Source: Rhodoferax sp. PAMC 29310 (GTDB lineage Bacteria; Pseudomonadota; Gammaproteobacteria; Burkholderiales; Burkholderiaceae_C). Taken from it: a stretch of 64,000 nucleotides of DNA. The DNA lies in the NCBI RefSeq assembly GCF_017948265.1, contig NZ_CP072852.1:4216001-4280000 (forward strand), in the 5' to 3' direction. A model generated the notes under the pieces. That model did not search any database. It saw only the letters and a program-made list of their open reading frames with translations, and was not told the DNA's origin. Both the position numbers and the translations under genes were made by a program. Below, piece after piece: positions 8,979-18,170 of this stretch (positions are counted from its first letter, which is position 1; each line of letters starts with the position of its first letter).

Positions 8979-9968
8979 CTGAACTCTCCAATCACCACGA
9001 CCGTCGACTATTCAAAGGACGGCATACAACACGGGTTTTTGAAGCTGCCCTACTCGCGCGACGACTCCGCTTGGGGGGCACTAATGATCCCTATCACCGT
9101 CGCCCAGCGCGGTATTGGCCCAACGGTGTTGTTGACTGGCGCCAACCACGGCGACGAATACGAGGGGCCGGTGGCCTTGATCAAACTGGCCAACGCGATC
9201 AAAGCCGAGGATGTGAAGGGGCGCGTGATCATCCTGCCCTATATGAACTACCCGGCATTTCGCGCGGGTCAACGCACCTCTCCCATTGACAAGGGGAATT
9301 TGAATCGCAGTTTTCCGGGCAGCGCGAATGGGACCCCTACGCAAAAGATCGCAGATTATGTTCAGCGTCATTTGCTGCCCTTGGCTGACTACACGCTTGA
9401 TATCCACTCCGGGGGGAGAACACTCGACTTCTTGCCCTTTGCGGCGGTGCATGTACTCGATGACAAGGCGCAGCAGGCGCGATGCGAGTTGGCGATGCGG
9501 GCATTTGCTGCGCCCTATTCCATGACGATGCTTGAACTTGACAGCGCGGGCATGTTGGACAGCGCAGCGGAGGCCATGGGCAAGGTCTTCGTCTCCACCG
9601 AACTTGGCGGCGGTGGGAGCGCCTCGGCCAAGACCATTGCCATCGCGGACCGCGGTGTACAACGTTTTCTGGTGCATGCCGGTGTGTACACCGGCGCCTT
9701 GAGCCCGGTAGAAACGGTCATGCTCGACATGCCGGACAGCTCCTGTTTCATCACTTGTCTGGACGACGGTTTGCTTGAGATGTGCAAGGATCTCGGAGAC
9801 ATGATTGTTGCTGGTGAATTGCTCGCACGGGTCCACGATGTGACCCGCACCGGAGTGTCGGCCATTGAGTACCGTGCCAGTCGAAACGGCGTGCTGGCCA
9901 GCCGTCATTTTCCGGGTTTGATTGCTTGCGGCGACACACTCGCTGTGATCGCAGACGTACTGCATTGA
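8976..9968 (+). CDS. eutE: N-acetyl-diaminobutyrate deacetylase EutE/DoeB (AstE/AspA family)
   Basis: A 330-residue zinc deacylase of the succinylglutamate desuccinylase/aspartoacylase family. The zinc ligands are visible in GANHGDEYEG (His and Glu) and DIHSGG (His). EutE/DoeB removes the acetyl group from N-acetyl-L-2,4-diaminobutyrate, the product of EutD. The ATG at 8976 uses the AAGGAG at the end of eutD copy 2 as its ribosome-binding site; an in-frame start at 8934 lies inside eutD. The later steps (DoeD aminotransferase and DoeC dehydrogenase) have no obvious gene next to this locus. Confidence 0.88.
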   Translation: MLNSPITTTVDYSKDGIQHGFLKLPYSRDDSAWGALMIPITVAQRGIGPTVLLTGANHGDEYEGPVALIKLANAIKAEDVKGRVIILPYMNYPAFRAGQRTSPIDKGNLNRSFPGSANGTPTQKIADYVQRHLLPLADYTLDIHSGGRTLDFLPFAAVHVLDDKAQQARCELAMRAFAAPYSMTMLELDSAGMLDSAAEAMGKVFVSTELGGGGSASAKTIAIADRGVQRFLVHAGVYTGALSPVETVMLDMPDSSCFITCLDDGLLEMCKDLGDMIVAGELLARVHDVTRTGVSAIEYRASRNGVLASRHFPGLIACGDTLAVIADVLH

Positions 9969-10084
9969 CGCCGCCTGGACATCATCGTTAAGGGGGCACG
10001 GAATCGCCGTGGCGAGAACCCTTCTCTTCAACAAAATCTTGATTTCACTCAAGTTCTCTTCAACCTTCACAAGGAATACACATC

Positions 10085-11263
10085 ATGAATCAAACACCAC
10101 ATTTTGGAACCGACTCGGTCTGGGCTGGAGAAGAACAGCTGTTCGCTGAGGGCGCAATTTGCCTTCCGGTCTTTAACTCGGTGACCTTTGGCTACGACGA
10201 CATGAACGAGTGGAACGAGGTCGCACTCGGCAGAAAAAAAGGCCACATTTATTCACGCAACACCAACCCCACTGTGCGTCCGCTTGAGGAAAAAATTCGC
10301 ATCATGGATGGCGGCGAAGAGGCCACCAGTTTCTCGACCGGCATGGCGGCGATTAGCAACACGCTGTTTACGTTGCTGAAGCCGGGTGACCGCGTTGTTG
10401 CCATCAAGGACACGTACGGCGGCACCAACAAGATATTTATCGAGTTTTTGCCCCGCCTTAACGTTGAAGTCTGTCTTTGCGACACCACCGATTGTGAGCA
10501 GATAGAAGCAGAGGTCAAAAAGGGTTGCACGGTGTTGTATTTGGAGTCGCCAACCAATCCGACGCTTAAGGTGGTCGACATTGAGCGACTCGCCAAAATG
10601 GCCCATCAACATGGCGCCATCGTGGTTGTTGACAACACTTTCGCGACGCCCATCAATCAGCGTCCTCTCAGCCTAGGCGCAGACTTGGTGGTGTACAGCG
10701 CCACCAAGTACCTGAACGGACACTCGGATGCGATGGGTGGATTGGTGGTGGGCAAAAAAGAGCTGGTGGACCGCATTTACCACTATCGTGAAATTACCGG
10801 TGCCACGCTGCATGCACAGTCGGCCTACATGATCTTGCGGGGTATGAAAACACTGGAGCTGCGTATCCAGCGCCACAACGAGAACGGCATGAAGATTGCC
10901 ACCTACCTCTCAACGCACCCTAAAGTCGACCAGGTTTTCTACCCCGGCCTTGAATCTCACCCAAATCATGCCGTCGCGAAGAAGCAAATGAGTGGGTTTG
11001 GCGGCATGATGAGTTTTTCCCTGAAAGGTGGCTTTGCGCAAGTGGCGACGGTGCTCGAAAACCTCAAGTTTGCGCACAAGGCCGCCAGTCTGGGTTCGGT
11101 CGGCACACTGGTAGGTCCGCCACGCACGACCAGCCATGTCGAACTGAGCGAGCAAGAAAGAGCCAACGCCGGAATTCCGGAAAGCCTCATTCGCTACTCT
11201 GCTGGCATTGAAAATTCTGATGATCTGATTGCTGATCTTGAGCAGGCGCTGGCACTAATCTGA
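10085..11263 (+). CDS. PLP-dependent Cys/Met metabolism enzyme (cystathionine gamma-synthase family)
   Basis: A 392-residue fold-type I PLP enzyme of the trans-sulfuration family. Visible features are the substrate/PLP phosphate region YSRNTNPTV, the SFSTGMAAIS loop near residue 85, VVDNTFATP near 182, and the PLP lysine at 208 in YSATKYLNGHSD. It could be a cystathionine gamma-synthase, a methionine gamma-lyase or an O-acetylhomoserine sulfhydrylase; sequence alone does not decide. A clear AAGGAATA ribosome-binding site precedes it. It sits 116 bases after eutE on the same strand. Whether it takes part in ectoine breakdown, for example by handling a homoserine- or diaminobutyrate-derived product, is speculation. 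Confidence 0.75.
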   Translation: MNQTPHFGTDSVWAGEEQLFAEGAICLPVFNSVTFGYDDMNEWNEVALGRKKGHIYSRNTNPTVRPLEEKIRIMDGGEEATSFSTGMAAISNTLFTLLKPGDRVVAIKDTYGGTNKIFIEFLPRLNVEVCLCDTTDCEQIEAEVKKGCTVLYLESPTNPTLKVVDIERLAKMAHQHGAIVVVDNTFATPINQRPLSLGADLVVYSATKYLNGHSDAMGGLVVGKKELVDRIYHYREITGATLHAQSAYMILRGMKTLELRIQRHNENGMKIATYLSTHPKVDQVFYPGLESHPNHAVAKKQMSGFGGMMSFSLKGGFAQVATVLENLKFAHKAASLGSVGTLVGPPRTTSHVELSEQERANAGIPESLIRYSAGIENSDDLIADLEQALALI

Positions 11264-12339
11264 ACCTTCTGGACGTCTGTCAGACCCTTGGCCTATGCGA
11301 AAGCGATTTTTCTTAGAAGGGGTTCTGATGGTTATTTCAACCGAGGGGCGGGGCGGTCTTGGAACGAAACTGCTTGCGGCCAATGTCGAAGTGATTTTTT
11401 GGAGTGGAGCGACTCTTGACTGCTTCTCCACGGTGCGTCTTTCAAACGCAGGAATGTCGGTGATCGGGGCTCGGATCAAAGATCCGTGTCGCCGGCCACT
11501 CGGCAGCACTTCATGAATTCTTCGCGTAGACAACTACGCGCTTCGAAGGCATTCAAATTCTTAATTTTTTCTGCTTGACGCAGATGAAAATATGCACTTC
11601 CCCGCATCCTTAGTCACAAGTCGACGTCTGGTAGATCTGATCTGGCTTGCCGATACCGGTCGTTCGTGACCGACAGCAACTCGCTCACTGTCGGTCGCTC
11701 AGAGCCTTAACACAGCCGAAGACATGTTTCTGCGCTAGCCTTCACTGGCGGCAGAAGTAGGGTGTTGTTGCTGGGCTATAGCCTGTGGTCAGTCGAAAAT
11801 GTCGGAGAGGTCAAATTGTCAACTGAGGAACCGGTATTGATTTGAATGAGACAAATACCAGTGAATATGGAGTCAGCTGAGACAGGACTACAGAGCTGCC
11901 TGCAACGAATTTCCCAAGTCGATGATTTTGTTGGTTTAGTCCTATTGCATTGGCTGAAACCGGACAACTGTTGTTGACACCGTCCTCTTCCCCAAGTTGT
12001 TGATTATCCTGACTCCCAGCAAATGCCATGCACCTGGACATGCCGCCTTTGCGGCATTACACATGACGCTTTTCCGGCGTTTGGGCAAAGCAGACTTTCG
12101 TGACCCGGAGCCGAAGGGCTGCAACGCGGGCGTATCCAGCCGCTCACCATCGGCAGCTTGCAGTTAGTCGCCATTCAAAATTTGATCGACCAGTCAGCTG
12201 TCAATCATGGCTGCCTGCGACGTGCGCCATTGCCATCACAGAACCTAAACGTCTGCCTGGGGGGCGGTCAGCTGGACTTGGTGGTCTACGCCTCGGAAGT
12301 TGAAGGTCACATCCCAAAAATCTGGATTCGCCTGGCTCG
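11264..12339 (+). other. about 1.1 kb without a recognisable gene
   Basis: No open frame here has a plausible family resemblance or ribosome-binding site. The stretch holds a small hairpin (arms ATGCCGC and GCGGCAT at 12040-12057) and a 19-base sequence at 11663-11681 that recurs with one mismatch at 20614-20632 in another intergenic region. It leads into the decayed transporter fragment at 12340 and looks like eroded sequence. Confidence 0.6.
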
Positions 12340-12568
12340 GAATGTCACTGCAGCGCTGCACAACACGGGTTTGCGCGGGGTGTTGATGTTCATTGGTGCC
12401 TCCAAACTGCGGGGAGAGGTCGAGTCAGGCGCGACGGCAGCCCAGTTCGGTCCGGTGGGCTCGGTGGTTTTCGGAGGTTTCGGAACGGTACTGATCGCCG
12501 CGGGATGGTTCAACCTGTTGCCGGCCTTGGCAAAACGGGACCAGATGGAGCTGACGGTTGCGGCCTGA
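12340..12568 (+). pseudogene. C-terminal remnant of an MFS efflux permease
   Basis: The reading frame ending at 12568 encodes LRGVLMFIGASKL, then ESGATAAQFGPVGSVVFGG and LLPALAKRDQMEL. This is the characteristic C-terminus of EntS-like major facilitator permeases, where LRGRV, MFIGASNQLGEFESG and FPALARRD are common. Everything upstream (the first ten helices) is missing, the frame before about 12340 is unrelated, and a few residues between LRG and MFIGAS appear deleted. I read it as the tail of a destroyed transporter gene. Confidence 0.7.
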
Positions 12569-12593
12569 AGGGGATAATTTCGATGACCAATGC

Positions 12594-12631
12594 TTAAGCC
12601 ACGGCTAAGGCAACCCTAAGGCGAGCCTAAG
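12594..12631 (+). promoter_or_regulatory. four TAAG half-sites spaced exactly 11 bp (PmrA/QseB-like response-regulator array)
   Basis: TAAG occurs at 12595, 12606, 12617 and 12628, preceded by CT, GC, CC and CC, so the motif YYTAAG repeats with a constant 11-bp period. Response regulators of the OmpR/PhoB family bind direct repeats with this spacing, and PmrA and QseB boxes (YTTAAK-N5-YTTAAK and CTTAA-N6-CTTAA) have similar half-sites. It lies 84 bases before the start of a small secreted protein gene. The repeat is directly visible; the regulator is inferred. Confidence 0.6.
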
Positions 12632-12714
12632 TTTGAGTCCGTACAGTTGCACTCAGTTGGATCGAAGCCAACAAAACAGTGAACAACATCAACCAGCCAT
12701 CAACAGGACCCATT

Positions 12715-12912
12715 ATGAAAACAAGCATTACCGCTCTTTGTATCGCCGCAGGCCTCCTGGGCTCCACCCTGTCATTTGCAGCTGCACCCGCAGCACCGGC
12801 TGTTACGTCTGCATCCGCCGACGCCTCTGCATCGGTGACCACGCCTGCCAAGAAAACAGTGAAAAAGCACGCTTTGAAGAAAGTCGCCAAGAAGGCAGCT
12901 GCAGCGCAGTAG
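12715..12912 (+). CDS. small secreted Ala/Lys-rich protein (acid-shock-like)
   Basis: A 65-residue product: an N-terminal signal peptide ([16 protein letters not shown] then a cut near SFAA), an Ala/Ser/Thr-rich middle and a lysine/alanine-rich basic tail ([20 protein letters not shown]). Composition and layout resemble Asr acid-shock proteins, but the length is shorter and I see no diagnostic motif, so the name is only a comparison. The ATG at 12715 has ACAGGA upstream. The 11-bp TAAG array upstream suggests two-component control. Confidence 0.65.
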   Translation: MKTSITALCIAAGLLGSTLSFAAAPAAPAVTSASADASASVTTPAKKTVKKHALKKVAKKAAAAQ

Positions 12913-13003
12913 TCACCAATTGAAGGCGGGTGATGCCCGTCTTGAGAGGCTCGGAATTCCGCCCAGTTTGTTTGACACCCACAGCCAATTTAAAGGAAAC
13001 AAA

Positions 13004-13387
13004 ATGAAATCATTTCGTACTATTTCTATCGCCATTAGCATGTTTTGCTGCGCAGCAGCATTCGCACAGTCTGCAGCCCCTGCTGCAAAGGTCAGCGTAC
13101 CTGTCACGACATCTGCCGCAGCTGCAACTACCCTTGCCAAGCCTGCAACCACTGTAGCTGTAAAAATCGAAGCTCCTGCGGCCAGTGCCGCTGGCAAGAC
13201 CTCAGGTCCTGCAACAACTGCAGTTGGTGGCGGAGCCGGCAAGGTCTGGGTAAACACCGGATCCAAGGTTTACCACTGCGAAGGTTCAAAATTCTACGGC
13301 AAGACAAAGGCCGGGGAGTACATGACCGAAGCCGATGCAAAGGCCAAGGGCAACCACGTAGATCACGGCAAGGCTTGCACGAAATAG
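13004..13387 (+). CDS. small secreted protein with a C-terminal [12 protein letters not shown] domain
   Basis: A 127-residue protein with a signal peptide (cleaved near AAAFAQ), a long low-complexity Ala/Thr/Val linker (residues about 22-75) and a compact C-terminal domain of about 50 residues. The domain contains [28 protein letters not shown] and a final KAC. Similar short domains are, from memory, common in secreted proteins of Burkholderiales; the function is unknown to me. Two cysteines could form a disulfide. An AAAGGAAAC ribosome-binding site supports the ATG at 13004. It lies 91 bases after the small basic protein, may be co-transcribed with it, and is followed by a strong terminator. 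Confidence 0.72.
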   Translation: MKSFRTISIAISMFCCAAAFAQSAAPAAKVSVPVTTSAAAATTLAKPATTVAVKIEAPAASAAGKTSGPATTAVGGGAGKVWVNTGSKVYHCEGSKFYGKTKAGEYMTEADAKAKGNHVDHGKACTK

Positions 13388-13408
13388 CTTGACCGACTTT
13401 CTAGGCAA

Positions 13409-13430
13409 GGGCGCAATTGCGCCCTTTTTT
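13409..13430 (+). terminator. rho-independent terminator after the small secreted protein genes
   Basis: The perfect palindrome GGGCGCAATTGCGCCC is followed directly by six T residues, 22 bases after the stop of the upstream gene. Confidence 0.9.
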
Positions 13431-14097
13431 ATTGATGCACCTCGCGTAACCAGACTCCTGCCATTCTGGCAACGCTCATGCGTCATCCAGCCTTGTCAGT
13501 GGAATTGCTATTCGTAACTCAGCGCTATGCATAGGCGTCTTCTTGAGCCAGCCACTTTTTCCCGAAGATGTCGGTCAAAAATGAAGATTAACAATCGCTA
13601 AAACGTATACCTGCAAGGCGGGCGAAAGCGGTCGTTGAAGGTGGGAGCGGCAACTTCGGCATTGGGTATTTTTGAGACATCCAGCTGTTGGGCACGAATG
13701 ACCGCTTGCGGAATCACGATGGCAACGCACCGCTCTGCGGAGTGCAAGGTACCAGCCGCTCACCTAGCCGCGAGATAGCTCATGCACGGCGGACGAGGCC
13801 ATGACGTACCGCAGAGACGTATAAATTCATTGGGAAAACGTCAACACTGTCATGTTTAGTGGCGCATAGTGTCAACATCAGTGGCGTTCCGCAGTTTGCT
13901 GATGTCGGGTTTCAGTTAACTCTGTACTCAACTCACTGACATGCATGGCAACACACCGCTGGCATTGGCAAAAGCGCGGGATTTTCGCGCTATGGTGCAA
14001 ATGCTTCAGAAAGCCGGTTTGAATTAAATCCCTCTTGATGCGGGGCATATATGCGAACGGGTAGAACAATCACCCTCTTCGTGGCCCTTTTCGATCG
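13431..14097 (+). other. about 670 bases without a recognisable gene
   Basis: Between the terminator and the convergent TauE/SafE gene I see no supported coding sequence, RNA gene or clear repeat. Confidence 0.5.
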
Positions 14098-14859
14098 CTA
14101 AGTTCTCAGAAAAAACAAAGTTGTCATGGTCACGCCCGTGGCAACGATTGCAGCCCTGAGTACAGGGGCAGGGATTCGCCGCGCTATTCGTGCACCAAAA
14201 TAGCCCCCGGCAGTCGCCGCAACCATCATCACCAACGCCTGCGGCCACGCAACGAGTCCGCCCCAGGCATAGATTGCGACGGCGATAGCCGTCAGCAGGG
14301 CTGAAACCACATTCTTGATGCCATTCATCGCGTTCAGGTTGGTTTGACCGAGCAAGCCGAACAGCGCCAGCAGCAGAATGCCAAGGCCACCGTTGAAATA
14401 TCCACCATAGATCGAGACCACAAGCACTCCTGCTGCGGACTTGGTCGCCGAGACGTGACCAGTTTTGCTGGAGTTGAATTTGCGCAGCAGCATCGGTCCG
14501 ACTGCAAAAAGAATCGTTGCGACCAGAAGCAACCACGGTACAACCTGGTTGAATGTTCGATCGTTTGTCACCAAAAGAAGGGTTGCGCCCATCGCGCCTC
14601 CGATCAGGCTGAGAACGATCAGGGTACGCATCGACAAACCCGGTGGTGCCTGCATGTCTTCTCGAAAACCAAAGGCGCCGGACGCGTACCCGGGCAAAAG
14701 GGCAACAGTGCCGGTGGCGTTTGCGACAACGGGTGGCAGTCCCGCAAAAACCAATGCTGGAAGGGTGAGGAAACTACCTCCGCCGGCGACGGCATTCAAT
14801 GCTCCTGCGATGAATGCGGCCCCAAGCAAAAGGACGAGATAGGAAGGGTCGTTCAGCAC
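14098..14859 (-). CDS. sulfite exporter TauE/SafE family permease
   Basis: A 253-residue membrane protein with about eight hydrophobic segments and the family hallmark GALNAVAGGGSFLTLPAL near the N-terminus, repeated in weaker form in the second half (GGYFNGGLGILLLALF). Family members export sulfite, sulfoacetate or other organic anions; the substrate here cannot be told. I chose the GTG at 14859 because a GGAG lies a suitable distance upstream and the product matches the family length. The longer in-frame ATG at 14979 adds a 40-residue hydrophilic extension unlike the family. It stands alone with no co-directional partner. Confidence 0.78.
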   Translation of the reverse strand: MLNDPSYLVLLLGAAFIAGALNAVAGGGSFLTLPALVFAGLPPVVANATGTVALLPGYASGAFGFREDMQAPPGLSMRTLIVLSLIGGAMGATLLLVTNDRTFNQVVPWLLLVATILFAVGPMLLRKFNSSKTGHVSATKSAAGVLVVSIYGGYFNGGLGILLLALFGLLGQTNLNAMNGIKNVVSALLTAIAVAIYAWGGLVAWPQALVMMVAATAGGYFGARIARRIPAPVLRAAIVATGVTMTTLFFLRT

Positions 14860-15138
14860 CGACTGGTTCTCCAAAAAAATTCTTAACGGGCACGACCGAA
14901 AAACATCGCGTGAAGCAACTGGCGGGCGTGCGCTCGCAGAAGCATAGAACGGTTTCGTCGTGGCCTCACACAAGCGCAACCCATGCCGGCAGTTGTCTCA
15001 GCAAGGTAAAGCGTACCAGTACGCTTGAAAGTCACCGGGTGTTGATCAATGATGCCGTGGGGAAGACGCTAGAGCGTGGATTGGCTCGCTGGCGTACCTT
15101 ACGCTCTTGCATCATCTCACCTGCAGAATCAATTGTAT

Positions 15139-16398
15139 TTACGACGTGGTCAAGTCCAGAAGGGTTCGGGCAATCACCTTGGTCGCGCGGCGAAGGTCCT
15201 CCAGGTCCAGACGTTCGTCAGCACGTTTTGCATGTGACTCCAGGACTGTTCGCGGGCCTGCGCCATAGATGACGCCGGGTATGCCGCGCTCAACATAGAG
15301 ACGGACGTCCGTATAAAGAGGCGTCCCCAAGTCAGGGATTGCTTCTCCAAATACCGCTTCACCGTGCTTTTGAATGGCTGCCACCAACGGTTGGTTGCCC
15401 GCCAGCGGTTTCATGGCACGCGACAGCAACAAACGACGAACATTCACGCTGATTTCACGACCACCCCTCGGGGGCTTGAAGCTGGCAGCGGCCTGTTCAA
15501 TGGTTTGACGCAACGATGCTTCAACCGCTGCTGGGTCTTCCTCGGGGATCATGCGGCGATCGACCTTGAACGTCACCGATCCGGGGATGACGTTGGTGTT
15601 TGTTCCACCCACGATTTGCCCCACGTTGAGGTAGGGGTGGGTGATGCCCGTGACCTCAGAGCTGACCTTCAAGTAATCTGCGTTGAGCGCGTAAAGCGCA
15701 TTCAGAATATGTACGGCGGCTTGCAATGCATCCGTGCCACTATCAGGAATGGCCGCGTGCGCCATGTCACCATGCACGGTGACTTCCAACTGCAGGCAAC
15801 CGTTGTGCGCCACGATAACTTGGTAGCTGAAACCCGCAGCGATCATCAAGTCGGGTTTCGTCAAGCCCTTGTTGAGCAGCCAGTCGGGACCAACAACGCC
15901 TCCGTATTCTTCATCGTAGGTGAAGTGCAGCTCCACACTGCCGGAGAGTTTCGCCCCCAGGGACTCGAGGGCTCGCACGGCAAAGGCGAAGGTTGCCATG
16001 TCACACTTGCTCACCGCTGTCGCTCGGCCGTACATTTTGCCGTCGACAATTTCGCCGCCGTAAGGATCATGCGTCCAGCCTTCGCCCGGTGGAACCACGT
16101 CGCCGTGCGCATTCAGTGCAATGGTCTTTCCTTCGCCATATTTCCTGCGCACGATCAGGTTGGTGATGGTTTCCAGGCCAGCTGCGATGACCTCCTCCTG
16201 AGGTACCGCGTGTTTTTCCGCCTTCAACCCCATGTCGGCCAGCAACTCTGCTGTGCGCTCGGCGTGAGGGGCGTTGTTGCCCGGTGGGGTGTCGGTTGGG
16301 ACCCGCACCAGTTCCTGAAGGAATTTCACTTGTTCATCAAAGTGGGCATCCACCCAAGAGTCGATAGCGATGTAATTTGAGTTCAAGTTTGAGGTCAT
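15139..16398 (-). CDS. M20 family metallohydrolase (ArgE/DapE-like) in the urate catabolic operon
   Basis: A 419-residue dizinc hydrolase of the M20/ArgE/DapE family. Visible metal and catalytic motifs are NAHGDVVPPG (His, Asp), YDEEYGG (the two catalytic glutamates) and a dimerisation domain in the middle (residues about 200-310). Its start overlaps the stop of the UraD-allantoate amidohydrolase gene in an ATGA junction, so it belongs to the same transcript. In that position it could act on a ureido compound late in allantoin breakdown. The sequence does not fix the substrate, and a deacetylase or peptidase role remains possible. Confidence 0.78.
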   Translation of the reverse strand: MTSNLNSNYIAIDSWVDAHFDEQVKFLQELVRVPTDTPPGNNAPHAERTAELLADMGLKAEKHAVPQEEVIAAGLETITNLIVRRKYGEGKTIALNAHGDVVPPGEGWTHDPYGGEIVDGKMYGRATAVSKCDMATFAFAVRALESLGAKLSGSVELHFTYDEEYGGVVGPDWLLNKGLTKPDLMIAAGFSYQVIVAHNGCLQLEVTVHGDMAHAAIPDSGTDALQAAVHILNALYALNADYLKVSSEVTGITHPYLNVGQIVGGTNTNVIPGSVTFKVDRRMIPEEDPAAVEASLRQTIEQAAASFKPPRGGREISVNVRRLLLSRAMKPLAGNQPLVAAIQKHGEAVFGEAIPDLGTPLYTDVRLYVERGIPGVIYGAGPRTVLESHAKRADERLDLEDLRRATKVIARTLLDLTTS

Positions 16399-18170
16399 GA
16401 CAGCTCCGTTGCAAGTTGATCCAGCAGGTTAAGGAATGTGCGAACGCATAAATCGGTATCGTTGTTGGTGATGGATTCGAGTGGGTTGTGGCTGATGCCA
16501 GCGTTCAGTCCCCGCATGAAAAGCATCGCCTGGGGCATGATTTCATGCATCTTCATGGCATCGTGGCCGGCCCCGCTGGGCATCTTGAAGACGGGTAGGC
16601 CCAAGGCCTGCACCGCAGTCTCCCAGCGTGATTGCCAATCCGGCGCACTGGGTGCCGCCGCTGCGCGCATGGTCTCCTCCAGCTCATAGGACAGGCCGCG
16701 CCGCTCGCAAATGCGCGCCAACTCGCCCTGAATGTCAGTGGCGCACGCATCCCGCACGTCATTGGTCGTGGCCCGGATGTCCAGGCTGAAATGGCAGCGA
16801 CCCGGGATGACATTGGTTGAGCCGTTGGGCACTTCGAGCATGCCGACGGTAGCGACGAGATCTGGAACGGCTCCCCCACGTTTCTCGACATACAACGTCA
16901 GCTCTGCCGCCGCTGCCGCCGCATCGCGACGGCGATCCATGGGGGTGGTGCCAGCGTGGCTGGCGACACCCCTAATTGAGCCGGCGAATCGAACGCTTCC
17001 GTTGATGGACGTCACCACGCCCAGTGGCAGATCCAGCTCGTTGAGAACCGGGCCCTGTTCGATATGGACTTCGACAAATCCCAGGTACTTGCTGGTGTCG
17101 CGTTTCAGTTTGGCAATGTCATCAGGACACAGGCCGGCGTGCAGCATGGCCTCGCGCATCGAGATGCCGCTAACGTCTTTCTGATCCAGCCAGGCGGTGT
17201 TGAAGGTACCGGTCAAGGCACCGGAGCCCAGGAAGACTGCCTTGTAGCGCTGTCCTTCTTCTTCGGAAAATCCGACGACCTCAAATCCATAGGGGAGTCG
17301 ACGCCCTTGGCGGTGCAATTCGCGCACACAGGCCATGGGGACAAAAATGCCCAATCGGCCGTCGTACTTGCCGCCGTTTCGCACCGTGTCGTAGTGCGAT
17401 CCGGTCAGCAATCGTTTGGCACCGGGATCGGTGCCGTGATAAACACCCACCACGTTGCCTACCGCATCGATCTCCGCAGAGTCAAAGCCACAGTCCGTCA
17501 GCATCCAGTGCGCCAAACGTTGTGCGCAAGCCCGGTGCGCGTCAGTCAGGTAGGTCACGGTCAACTCGCCCCGCTCTGCAAAACCGGTATCGCTGAGGCT
17601 GGACAACCGCTCGGCCCAGTCCCACACGTCGTTGCCCAGTGCTGGAACGTGATTGAACTTGTCGCCGAGCCGGATTTCAGCGATCCGGTGGATATTGCGC
17701 AGGCACTCCGCGAGTTCAAAATCAGGGTGATTCCCCAGTCGTCTTTCGAACGTGGCGATGATCTCGGCTTTGCTGAGGCCGGTGCCGCGCGTGCCGCGCA
17801 CGGCCAAAATGAAGGGGAAGCAAAACTTGGTGTTGTAGTCGGCGTTCAGACGCTGGATACGTGCAAACTCTTCAGGTGTGCAGTCAGTCAGGCCCGCCTT
17901 GCCTTGCTCATTGGTTGATTCTGCTGTCAGGGTCCTGGACACCATGGCTTTGCCGGCCAATTCCGGGTGGGCGCGGATCAGACCAAGCTGTGCTTCGCGG
18001 CCAGCGTCTCGTACCACCTCAACAAGTGCAAGTTTGAGTTGCGCCAGACTGAGAAAAGGCTTTTTCGCGAACGCTTGTTCGGCGATCCAGGGGGAGTGTT
18101 CGTAGGTGCCATCCAGCAGATTGACAAATTGGCTCGCCTCTGCGGCGTTGAGTTCGATCAAGGTGGTCAT
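16395..18170 (-). CDS. fused OHCU decarboxylase (UraD) - allantoate amidohydrolase
   Basis: A 591-residue two-domain enzyme. Residues about 1-170 are 2-oxo-4-hydroxy-4-carboxy-5-ureidoimidazoline decarboxylase: the catalytic histidine is in IRAHPELAGKA and the ESTNEQGKAGL loop follows. Residues about 180-590 are an M20 hydantoinase/carbamoylase-type allantoate amidohydrolase with GSHYDTVRNGGKYDGRLG, FSEEEGQRY and HIEQGPVL. UraD makes S-allantoin; after PuuE opens the ring, the second domain hydrolyses allantoate, so the fusion brackets the PuuE step. The start at 18170 overlaps the puuE stop as ATGA. Both domains keep their motifs and look active. Confidence 0.88.
   Translation of the reverse strand: MTTLIELNAAEASQFVNLLDGTYEHSPWIAEQAFAKKPFLSLAQLKLALVEVVRDAGREAQLGLIRAHPELAGKAMVSRTLTAESTNEQGKAGLTDCTPEEFARIQRLNADYNTKFCFPFILAVRGTRGTGLSKAEIIATFERRLGNHPDFELAECLRNIHRIAEIRLGDKFNHVPALGNDVWDWAERLSSLSDTGFAERGELTVTYLTDAHRACAQRLAHWMLTDCGFDSAEIDAVGNVVGVYHGTDPGAKRLLTGSHYDTVRNGGKYDGRLGIFVPMACVRELHRQGRRLPYGFEVVGFSEEEGQRYKAVFLGSGALTGTFNTAWLDQKDVSGISMREAMLHAGLCPDDIAKLKRDTSKYLGFVEVHIEQGPVLNELDLPLGVVTSINGSVRFAGSIRGVASHAGTTPMDRRRDAAAAAAELTLYVEKRGGAVPDLVATVGMLEVPNGSTNVIPGRCHFSLDIRATTNDVRDACATDIQGELARICERRGLSYELEETMRAAAAPSAPDWQSRWETAVQALGLPVFKMPSGAGHDAMKMHEIMPQAMLFMRGLNAGISHNPLESITNNDTDLCVRTFLNLLDQLATELS

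Noticed and set aside
11295..11516. Short frame downstream of the PLP enzyme
   Set aside because: No ribosome-binding site, no family features, composition unlike the neighbouring genes.
15364..16380. 338-codon plus-strand frame opposite the M20 hydrolase
   Set aside because: The minus strand has complete M20 motifs and overlapping operon structure; the plus-strand frame has neither.
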